A DNA stretch of 12,593 nt from Candidatus Woesearchaeota archaeon. GTDB lineage: Archaea; Nanobdellota; Nanobdellia; Woesearchaeales; UBA10216. Shown here piece by piece: positions 7,427 through 12,158 of this stretch. The notes under the pieces are model-generated. The model searched no databases. It saw only the letters and a program-made list of their open reading frames with translations, and had not been told where the DNA came from. How positions within the stretch are numbered: the first letter of the stretch is position 1; each line of letters opens with the position of its first letter. Position numbers and translations under genes: made by a program. The stretch is from the NCBI GenBank assembly GCA_013331515.1, contig DUGG01000027.1, forward strand, positions 1 to 12,593. Direction: 5' to 3'.

Positions 7427-7503
7427 CACTTCTTCCTAGTAGGAATTGGTGCAACTATGTATATTTTTGCATGCCAAAAAGCCGCACCGCAAACTATATA
7501 AAA
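7427..7503. promoter_or_regulatory. Divergent promoter pair
   Basis: Minus-strand TATA at 7456-7466 (AAATATACATA) with ribosome site AGGAAG at 7430-7436 serves the gene at 7421. Plus-strand TATA at 7494-7503 (CTATATAAAA) lies about 27 bases before the ATG at 7526, indicating a leaderless PAC2 transcript. Confidence 0.55.
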
Positions 7504-7525
7504 GACCTTCAGGAGTACATGGCCA

Positions 7526-8242
7526 ATGGAAGTTATCCTCAGCCAGAAGCCCAAGTCGCCAATAGTCATAAGCGGCTTTCCAGGCGTTGGCATGGTGGGC
7601 GCCATCGCAGCAGAGTTCCTTATACAGCACCTTGACACGCGGCAGATAGGCCGCATAATCCTTGACAGGAGCCCGGCACTCGTAGCCATCCATGAGGGAA
7701 AGCTCATCGAGCCGTTCAGCATCCACTACAGCAGCAGGCACAACATAGTGATACTTCACTCAATCGTCGCGGTTCCAGGCACAGAGTGGCAGACGGCAGA
7801 TGCACTCTTGGTTGTGTGCAAAACGCTCAATGCCAGGGAAGTGGTAAGCATAGAGGGCGTTGGCAGCGTTGCGGAGGCGGCAACCGAAGAGAGCAAGATA
7901 TTCTACTATTCAAATTCCCCTACCAAGGAAAAGGCAATTGCGAAGCAGAAAATAGAAAAGCTCAGGGAAGGCATCATAATGGGTCCAACATCAGCCCTGT
8001 TCATCAAGGCCGGAAAGCTGCCTGTCACATGTCTCTTTGCGCAGACGCACGACTCCCTTCCGGACAGCAACGCCGCAGCCCAAATTATCAAGGTTATTGA
8101 CACTTACCTCGGCCTCAAGGTGGATTACAAGCCGCTCCTGAAGCTTGCCGCCAAGTTTGAGGAAAAGCTCCGCAGCATCGTCGCGCAGAGCAGGCAGGCA
8201 GAGGAATTGAGGGACAAGAAGCAGATGAGCTATGTTGGGTAA
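7526..8242 (+). CDS. PAC2-family protein (COG1938-type, proteasome assembly chaperone-like)
   Basis: A 238-aa archaeal PAC2-family protein, historically described as an ATP-grasp relative. Archaeal members related to eukaryotic proteasome assembly chaperones include PbaA and PbaB of Pyrococcus; whether this one assists proteasome assembly is inference. Visible landmarks: SGFPGVGMVGAIAAEFLI (16-33), LHSIVAVPGTEW (77-88), VVSIEGVGS (106-114), GIIMGPTSALFI (149-160), and the C-terminal LPDSNAAAQIIKVIDTYLGL (178-197), the typical PAC2 PD-x-x-A-A motif. The tail after 203 is a charged amphipathic helix ending at 238. The start is the ATG at 7526, leaderless from the TATA at 7494-7503. An out-of-frame ATG at 7519 is not used. 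The stop overlaps the stop of the convergent vapC remnant by 13 bases. Confidence 0.88.
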   Translation: MEVILSQKPKSPIVISGFPGVGMVGAIAAEFLIQHLDTRQIGRIILDRSPALVAIHEGKLIEPFSIHYSSRHNIVILHSIVAVPGTEWQTADALLVVCKTLNAREVVSIEGVGSVAEAATEESKIFYYSNSPTKEKAIAKQKIEKLREGIIMGPTSALFIKAGKLPVTCLFAQTHDSLPDSNAAAQIIKVIDTYLGLKVDYKPLLKLAAKFEEKLRSIVAQSRQAEELRDKKQMSYVG

Positions 8243-8421
8243 ATTGCAAACGGGTTCACAATTTTTATCCCTTCAATTTTCTTGAAACCCAGGTCCTCTG
8301 TGTAAATGGCGGTTAAGCCGTGTTCCTTCCTGGTAGTTGCTATCAGGCAGTCCCAGTAGCATGCGCGTGACGTATCCTTTATGCGTAGTGCACTTATTAT
8401 GGTGCCAACATTAACGTCAAG

Positions 8422-8653
8422 AACCACCGGTCAGAGACTGGTGCAATTCCGCCCATGGCGGAATGCACAATCCTGCCCTGTAGGATTTGTGGCATGAACG
8501 GCAATCACTTCTAGCTGATTATTTTCGCAAAATGATATCTTCCTTTCCTATATGCGACGGAGCTTACTATTGGCATGCGATTATTAAGCTCCGTCGCTAT
8601 AATGAAGCTAGTGTGCGAACCCGCTGGTGAGAACACCAGCGGAATGCACGCAT
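8422..8653. mobile_element. 232-bp hairpin-rich non-autonomous element inserted in vapC
   Basis: Flanked by the direct repeat TCAAG (8417-8421 and 8654-8658), which looks like a 5-bp target duplication because one copy plus the element equals 237 bases and its removal restores vapC. It has no coding capacity. It holds a chain of hairpins: CACCGGTC-AGA-GACTGGTG (8425-8443), ATTCCGCC-CAT-GGCGGAAT (8446-8464), ACAATCCT with AGGATTTGT (8467-8490), a 13-bp perfect stem GCGACGGAGCTTA/TAAGCTCCGTCGC (8554-8597), CCGCTGGTG-AGAA-CACCAGCGG (8621-8642) and GAATGC-AC-GCATTC (8642-8655, reaching into the right flank). GCGGAATGCAC occurs at 8458-8468 and 8639-8649, with an inverted near copy at 8441-8452. 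Hairpins close to both ends recall IS200/IS605-related palindromic elements, or a MITE; the family is not established. Confidence 0.75.
8554..8597. repeat. Perfect 13-bp inverted repeat inside the element
   Basis: GCGACGGAGCTTA at 8554-8566 pairs with TAAGCTCCGTCGC at 8585-8597 around an 18-nt loop. It is the strongest hairpin of the element and lies near its centre-right. Confidence 0.75.
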
Positions 8654-8917
8654 TCAAGCACAGCAATCTCGGCAAGTGATATGACATCACTAAGAACGTT
8701 TTTTGCCTCCTTTACCGAAAGGGGATTTGTCACAGCACTTTTCTTTTTTTCTGCCGTGATATTGACAAATAATTCAGATAAGATTTGTGTGGAAACTGCC
8801 GCTTTCAGTTCCCTTTCCAGCATTTCTTCCACAAGGTCTCCGGCAAGTTCATGCTTAAGCGTATCTGCTGCTTCAAAGGCGTACACAAGCACATTTGTGT
8901 TAATCATGCAGACTGTA

Positions 8918-9160
8918 TCATCGGTCATAGAGTTCGTCCCTGTTGAACCCGTTTTTCCACACGCTAAGATTATAGCCTTTTCTGACCCTTGCTAACAGGC
9001 GTTGTTTTGCAGCAGCCTGTTCAACACTTAAAACATGCTGTTTCATAGTCTCCGTTATCGCATCGCCAAGGAAGCCCTTCTTGCCGCTTCTTTCCTCTGC
9101 TGCATTCTTCCTGAATTTTTCGTACACGCCATCATCTACGTTCACTGTTATGGTTGCCAT
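8918..9160 (-). CDS. vapB: VapB-like antitoxin
   Basis: An 80-aa antitoxin-type protein. The N-terminus (ATITVNVDDGVYEKFRKNAAEE, residues 2-22) has the alternating strand followed by helix expected of a ribbon-helix-helix DNA-binding dimer. Residues 24-50 (GKKGFLGDAITETMKQHVLS) give the second helix. The basic/aromatic tail (KGYNLSVWKNGFNRDELYDR) is the usual toxin-binding end. It overlaps the vapC remnant by 11 bases, the classic antitoxin-first arrangement. The start is the ATG at 9160, with an AT-rich TATA-like run (9176-9190) about 25 bases upstream, so probably leaderless. The antitoxin frame is intact although the toxin is broken, so it may remain as a regulator or as an anti-addiction leftover. 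Confidence 0.82.
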   Translation of the reverse strand: MATITVNVDDGVYEKFRKNAAEERSGKKGFLGDAITETMKQHVLSVEQAAAKQRLLARVRKGYNLSVWKNGFNRDELYDR

Positions 9161-9220
9161 AAGTTAAGCCAACATTAAATAACTATTTAATCATTTCAAT
9201 TTTCTAAATATATTCTAATA

Positions 9221-9258
9221 GCGAATCTCGTTAATTATGGAACATTTGCGAGATTCGC
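9221..9258. repeat. Perfect 10-bp inverted repeat
   Basis: GCGAATCTCG (9221-9230) and CGAGATTCGC (9249-9258) around an 18-nt loop, about 60 bases upstream of vapB. Confidence 0.65.
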
Positions 9259-9261
9259 CAA

Positions 9262-9308
9262 ATAGCAAATTGCAAGTAAAAAGTTCAAATATTTCTGCAA
9301 TTTGCTAT
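9262..9308. repeat. Perfect 13-bp inverted repeat
   Basis: ATAGCAAATTGCA (9262-9274) and TGCAATTTGCTAT (9296-9308) around a 21-nt loop, only three bases after the previous inverted repeat. Confidence 0.65.
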
Positions 9309-9515
9309 AATGGCAAAAAACCTTTTTGGCGTTTCATAATTCACACCTTTTGCTGCAACACTCACTTTGTTTCATAGTGCCTAATTGTTTCGCATACCTG
9401 CTGGCGATGCATACTGTTCGGTCATCCCATGCCTGCATCAATACCTGTCCGGCAACCCCCTGCCTGGTCGTACGCAACCCCAAAAATATAATTATACTAT
9501 TTGATAAAAAACTAA

Positions 9516-9570
9516 ATAATTTAGATTAAATTATAACTTGATATTTTAATAAATGATTAAATCATTTATT
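9516..9570. repeat. Pair of AT palindromes with 3-nt centres
   Basis: ATAATTTA-GAT-TAAATTAT (9516-9534) and AATAAATGAT-TAA-ATCATTTATT (9548-9570), both perfect. They sit about 20-75 bases upstream of the TATA box (9591-9600) of the gene at 9647, so they are candidate operator sites. Confidence 0.5.
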
Positions 9571-9590
9571 ATATTCTTTGAGCCAACAAT

Positions 9591-9640
9591 CTTTAAATAA
9601 GCAAGTGTATTAACCAATAAGTGGCTATTTTTTGGGGGTA
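9591..9640 (+). promoter_or_regulatory. TATA box and ribosome binding site
   Basis: The TATA-like CTTTAAATAA (9591-9600) predicts a start near 9620. GGGGGT (9634-9639) is a strong Shine-Dalgarno seven bases before the ATG at 9647 and selects that start over the ATG at 9641 and the TTG at 9632. Confidence 0.5.
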
Positions 9641-9646
9641 ATGGGG

Positions 9647-9832
9647 ATGGGTGCGTTTGAGAAATCAACGATAAAATCATTCGGGGCAACAAAGAAGGAT
9701 GTTGACGAATTCCGCAGGAGCATGAACGACTGGATAATCTTCCTTGACGGCAGTTTAAGGGACGCAAAGATGCAGGTAATGCAACTCTCAAGGCGCATTG
9801 CCGAGCTTGAGGAGCGCATTGATACCAGGTAA
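9647..9832 (+). CDS. Small coiled-coil protein, unrecognised
   Basis: A 61-aa soluble protein. Residues 10-35 (IKSFGATKKDVDEFRRSMND, then WIIFLDG) form an amphipathic segment with a central Trp. Residues 36-59 (SLRDAKMQVMQLSRRIAELE) show heptad spacing of Met/Leu/Ile and would make a coiled coil. There is no membrane segment or metal site. It is probably an oligomerising adaptor; small proteins with this kind of ending are common in small-genome archaea, but I cannot name a family. The start at 9647 is set by the Shine-Dalgarno GGGGGT. A weak hairpin TTCACTT/AAGTGAA follows the stop. Confidence 0.65.
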   Translation: MGAFEKSTIKSFGATKKDVDEFRRSMNDWIIFLDGSLRDAKMQVMQLSRRIAELEERIDTR

Positions 9833-9839
9833 GGGCGCT

Positions 9840-9868
9840 TCACTTACTGAAATCAGAACGAAGTGAAA
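9840..9868 (+). terminator. Weak hairpin after the small gene
   Basis: TTCACTT (9840-9846) can pair with AAGTGAA (9861-9867) around a 14-nt loop just after the stop at 9832. No T-run follows on the plus strand, so this is only a possible 3' structure. Confidence 0.25.
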
Positions 9869-9871
9869 ATA

Positions 9872-9924
9872 AAAAATCCCAACCGCATCAGAGCTGCGGG
9901 GTATGAAACCCATTTGAGCAATCA
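9872..9924 (-). repeat. 53-nt repeat, copy 1 (terminator-like)
   Basis: Read on the minus strand it matches 12068-12120 at 49 of 53 positions without gaps. It begins with the TGA stop of the gene 9922-10134, runs through TCAAATGGGTTTCATAC, a hairpin CCGCAGCTCTGATGCGG, and TTGGGATTTTT. The hairpin followed by a T-run suggests a conserved terminator or 3' UTR element. Confidence 0.7.
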
Positions 9925-10134
9925 AAATATCGGTTTCCCTTCCATCACTTTCTCAACGACATCATGCACGTCGATTGCCACGCCAACGGCAACTATCGCC
10001 GTAAAAGCCGCACCCGTCAAGCCAAGCGCTCCAGCCAGCAGGAAGGCAATCATTGTCATTGTCACAAGGCGCAGCCAGTCATCAATTCGCGTCAGGAACT
10101 TTGTTTTCCAAACAATTACCTGCCAGATGTTCAC
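9922..10134 (-). CDS. Small membrane protein, unrecognised
   Basis: A 70-aa protein with a charged amphipathic N-terminus (NIWQVIVWKTKFLTRIDDWL) and a long hydrophobic stretch (23-56, LVTMTMIAFLLAGALGLTG to VAVGVAIDV) that can make two short TM helices with a Gly turn. It ends in DVVEKVMEGKPIF. No family is recognised. The start is the GTG at 10134: a minus-strand TATA (10154-10164) lies 25 bases upstream, so leaderless. It is divergent from the frameshifted gene at 10198. The stop codon forms the first three bases of a 53-nt repeat. Confidence 0.6.
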   Translation of the reverse strand: MNIWQVIVWKTKFLTRIDDWLRLVTMTMIAFLLAGALGLTGAAFTAIVAVGVAIDVHDVVEKVMEGKPIF

Positions 10135-10153
10135 GAAACGCCGCCACCAGCCC

Positions 10154-10182
10154 GTTTATAAAAACTTTTTTATAGCATATCA
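10154..10182. promoter_or_regulatory. Divergent promoters between 10134 and 10198
   Basis: Minus-strand TATA at 10154-10164 (TTTTTATAAAC) is 25 bases from the GTG at 10134. Plus-strand TATA at 10166-10174 (TTTTTTATAG) is about 27 bases from the ATG at 10198. Both imply leaderless mRNAs, and the two boxes nearly touch, so only one polymerase could assemble at a time. Confidence 0.55.
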
Positions 10183-10197
10183 CACTCCCAAAACGCG

Positions 10198-10748
10198 ATG
10201 GTGGGTTTAGATGAGACGTTAGGTTGGGATGAACAGTACGGCGAAGCACGGCGCTTAATGGGCATTGCTGTACAGACTATGGGAGAGTCTCCACGGCTTC
10301 AAAATGCTTTATTTAAAGCTTGGATACAACATGATATAACGTATCCCGGACAAGACATTACCAGTGGAAATCCAGTAATAGTGTCAGGAAACAACGGAGA
10401 TTATTTTTTTATCTCGACTCAACCAAACCAGAGTTCGTAGCAATAAATAGAGGACGCGCACCACTTCAATTAGGCGAGTATAATCTGCGTCTTGAAGTTT
10501 TTAGGATTGTTGGCAATCGTGTTGTTGAGGATGTTTTTCTAAGTTTATGGACCGAGCGTAACCACATTACAGGAAACTTTTTCTATGTTAGCCAACAATT
10601 AGTGACTCAGAACAACAATCGTGGAGCTGCAGTGAATATTGAAGGATTTTTTAGAGAATACTTGGCCGGAGAATCAAGCGGTGGTGTTCAAGCAATAAAC
10701 GCCAGAGCTATACCTCCTTCAGGGTTAGTGTCTTTACTTCCGAAATAA
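10198..10748 (+). CDS. Unrecognised gene in two frames, joined at a T7 run
   Basis: The first frame (10198-10440) gives 80 residues and then stops. A second frame without a start of its own stays open from the T run to a TAA at 10746-10748. Shifting back one base at the T run (10404-10410) gives a continuous protein of about 183 aa: ...SGNNGDYFF-YLDSTKPEFVAINRGRA...SGLVSLLPK. The zero-frame codons there are TAT TTT TTT ATC, so the site T TTT TTT is a perfect slippery heptamer. Possible explanations are a lost T (assembly error or real mutation), polymerase slippage, or programmed -1 frameshifting. The product looks soluble (N-terminal helix, then strand-rich, with SLWTERNHITGNFFYVSQQL in the middle); no family is recognised. 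The start at 10198 is leaderless from the TATA at 10166-10174. Confidence 0.65.
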
Positions 10749-10757
10749 TTTTAAATC
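10745..10757 (+). promoter_or_regulatory. TATA box of the DedA gene
   Basis: ATAATTTTAAATC, centred about 25 bases before the ATG at 10777 and overlapping the stop of the preceding frame; implies a leaderless mRNA. Confidence 0.5.
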
Positions 10758-10776
10758 CTAAGTTCAGAGTAAACCC

Positions 10777-11403
10777 ATGATTTTCGAGCGCCTCACAGAG
10801 CTTTTTACTAACATTATAGCATCTACAGGATATCTTGGCGTCTTTATTTTGATGGTTCTTGAGAGCATGGTCGCGCCAGTCCCAAGCGAATTAGTCATGC
10901 CTTTTGCAGGTTTTCTTGTTGCCGACGGCAAATTAAGCTTATGGCTTGTCATTGTAATCAGCACAGTGGCGTCTATCACCGGTTCGTTAATCTCGTATTT
11001 CATTGCGTTTTTCGGCGAGAAGGAGCTTATCCACAAGTTTGGCAGGTTCGTCCTCCTTGACAAAGAAGAGCTTGCGTGGACCCAGCGATGGTTTGAAAAG
11101 CGTGGCAGCATCACTATACTGATTAGCCGTTTTATCCCCGTCATTCGCCACTTAATCTCAATCCCGGCAGGCCTTGCAAGAATGGACATAAAGAGATTCA
11201 TCCTGTTCACGGCTGTTGGCGCAACAGCATGGAACACATTCCTTCTGTGGGTTGGGATGCAGCTCAGGGAGAGGTGGCTTCTGGTTGAGACGTATAGCAA
11301 GCCCCTTGATTACATCGTTCTCATCTTTTTCGTGCTTTTCGTAGGCTATTACACGTATAAGCACGTCAGAAGGCTTAGGCATTTCTCTTCACGCCAAGCT
11401 TAG
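10777..11403 (+). CDS. DedA-family membrane protein
   Basis: A 208-aa polytopic protein of the DedA/VTT (SNARE-associated) family, members of which act as lipid scramblases or flippases (undecaprenyl phosphate or phospholipid in characterised cases) and affect membrane potential. Motifs: ESMVAPVPSELVMPFAGFL (29-47) in the first re-entrant hairpin with the acidic Glu29 and Glu38; TGSLISYFIAFFG (68-80); and SRFIPVIRHLISIPAGLARM (117-136) with the functionally important Arg118 and Arg124, then FILFTAVGATAWNTFLLWVG (141-160). The final TM is 179-195, and the tail is basic. The size and motif order are standard. The start is the ATG at 10777 (leaderless). It lies 28 bases after the frameshifted gene and 33 bases before another membrane protein gene on the same strand, each with its own TATA box. 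In an archaeon the natural substrate may be an isoprenoid lipid carrier. Confidence 0.9.
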   Translation: MIFERLTELFTNIIASTGYLGVFILMVLESMVAPVPSELVMPFAGFLVADGKLSLWLVIVISTVASITGSLISYFIAFFGEKELIHKFGRFVLLDKEELAWTQRWFEKRGSITILISRFIPVIRHLISIPAGLARMDIKRFILFTAVGATAWNTFLLWVGMQLRERWLLVETYSKPLDYIVLIFFVLFVGYYTYKHVRRLRHFSSRQA

Positions 11404-11407
11404 GCAA

Positions 11408-11420
11408 GAATTTTAAATAG
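11408..11420 (+). promoter_or_regulatory. TATA box of the gene at 11437
   Basis: GAATTTTAAATAG, centred about 25 bases before the tandem ATGs at 11437 and 11440; implies a leaderless mRNA. Confidence 0.5.
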
Positions 11421-11436
11421 GTGCCTGTTCTGTTTA

Positions 11437-12051
11437 ATGATGTCCGGTGCTCCCTCGTCCCAAAGTAGGCTTGAGTCTATTGCTGGTTGGGTCCATAACC
11501 ATAAGTTGACAACGTTCTCACTCCTGGAAATTGCAAGTACGGGCGTTGCCGCCTATTTTGGCGTTCAAACAGCCAGCCAGGTGGGTGGTGATTTTAATGC
11601 GGCTTTTGAGGCGTCTAAGGTTACGTTTGGCGTCAGGATGTTGGCTGGTACTGCCTTGTTGCCGCTGTATTTCTGGGCAAACAGCGATCTGTATTCTGGT
11701 GAGAGTTTCATGAAAGGGGCGATTCATAGATTAAGAGACGGAGTCAAGCTCACAGCCATCAATCAGGGCATTAATGTCCTGACATTCCCTCTCAGCGTAG
11801 GTATTTACACGGCGGCTAATTTTGTCTTTCCACCTGTTGTAGGCCAAGTTTTAAGTGGTAAGCCTCTTATCCCTGTTACTTACGCAGCCAAAGTAAAGTT
11901 GTACGGCAGGTTCATGCTAAAGGACCTGCCAGAGGAGCCTCCAGAGTATGCTTATTTTCGTCGTATCAGACATTCCACATGGCAAGGTCTTAAAACTTAT
12001 GCTGCTGCAGCCAAAGTTTCCTTGCAGGCCTTCCTGTCGATGTCAAAGTAG
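11437..12051 (+). CDS. Four-segment membrane protein, possibly AlaE-like
   Basis: A 204-aa membrane protein. Hydrophobic segments are 27-46 (FSLLEIASTGVAAYFGVQTA), 62-82 (with RMLAGTALLPLYFW), 106-131 (with INVLTFPLSVGIYTAANFVF) and 133-158. The order of an acidic residue in TM1, Arg-x-x-x-Gly in TM2, a Pro in TM3 and a YGRF-x-x-x-D ending (156-163) loosely recalls L-alanine exporter (AlaE) proteins, including the archaeal relatives. The similarity is weak and I would not name it on this evidence. The tail (164-204) is soluble and partly helical. Two adjacent ATGs (11437, 11440) are equally compatible with the leaderless promoter. A 53-nt repeat with terminator features starts 17 bases after the stop. 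Confidence 0.65.
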   Translation: MMSGAPSSQSRLESIAGWVHNHKLTTFSLLEIASTGVAAYFGVQTASQVGGDFNAAFEASKVTFGVRMLAGTALLPLYFWANSDLYSGESFMKGAIHRLRDGVKLTAINQGINVLTFPLSVGIYTAANFVFPPVVGQVLSGKPLIPVTYAAKVKLYGRFMLKDLPEEPPEYAYFRRIRHSTWQGLKTYAAAAKVSLQAFLSMSK

Positions 12052-12067
12052 GCATAGAGAACTGAGC

Positions 12068-12120
12068 TGATTACTCAAATGGGTTTCATACTCCACAGCT
12101 CTGCTGCGGTTGGGATTTTT
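12068..12120 (+). repeat. 53-nt repeat, copy 2 (terminator-like)
   Basis: Matches the minus strand of 9872-9924 at 49 of 53 bases. It contains the hairpin CCACAGC-TCT-GCTGCGG and ends in GGGATTTTT. It sits 17 bases after the stop at 12051 in the sense direction, so it is well placed to terminate that transcript. Two of the four differences fall in the hairpin stem and keep it largely pairable. Confidence 0.7.
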
Positions 12121-12158
12121 CATTAAAAAAGTGTAAAGCTGTAACAAATGCTTCCTGT

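Larger units (their letters stand above)
8230..8928 (-). pseudogene. vapC: PIN-domain toxin (VapC) split by an insertion
   Basis: VapC-type PIN ribonuclease, now in two pieces in the same frame. The 5' piece (8928 down to 8656) reads MINTNVLVYAFEAAD...SLAEIAVL and then runs into the inserted DNA, stopping at 8608. The 3' piece (8418 down to 8230) reads DVNVGTIISAL...YWDCLIATTR...YTEDLGFKKIEGIKIVNPF. Removing 8422-8658 joins them as EIAVL-DVNVGT with no loss or gain, giving 146 aa from the Met at 8907, normal for the family. PIN acidic sites visible are Glu45 (SELF), Asp107 (YWDCLIA) and Asp126 (TED). The first catalytic Asp is replaced by Asn (INTNVL, codon AAC 8901-8899), so the toxin was probably inactive regardless of the insertion. 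It overlaps the antitoxin gene by 11 bases when read from 8928; the start at 8907 is also possible. Confidence 0.88.
9161..9646. other. AT-rich gap of 486 bases dense in palindromes
   Basis: No convincing gene. It holds the vapB promoter (9161-9190), two large inverted repeats (9221-9258 and 9262-9308), a GC-richer island (about 9346-9480), two AT palindromes (9516-9534 and 9548-9570) and the promoter of the small gene at 9647 (TATA 9591-9600). On the minus strand the island contains a 34-codon frame from the ATG at 9438 to the stop at 9334, with three cysteines near its end (SECCSKRCEL). I cannot say whether it is a gene, a structured RNA or a remnant. Confidence 0.5.

Noticed and set aside
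6104..8573. 11-nt match CTTACTATTGG between the inverted repeat before 6189 (reverse strand) and the element hairpin at 8563-8573
   Set aside because: A match of this length between two places in a 12.6-kb window is expected by chance many times.
8422..8653. CRISPR-like array or tRNA in the hairpin-rich segment
   Set aside because: No regular repeat-spacer spacing, only one 11-bp direct repeat, and no cloverleaf or CCA-type arrangement can be drawn; the vapC junction explains it as an insertion.
8608..8928. 106-residue frame as a complete short toxin
   Set aside because: Its last 14 residues are encoded by the inserted element, and the missing PIN C-terminal half is found in frame on the other side.
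9326..9529. 67-codon plus-strand frame in the AT-rich gap
   Set aside because: It has no promoter or ribosome site, runs out into AT-rich sequence, and its composition looks like non-coding DNA.
9863..10210. 115-codon plus-strand frame
   Set aside because: It runs across the 53-nt repeat, antisense to the small membrane protein and through its promoter; its Thr/Ala/Ser-rich translation is a shadow.
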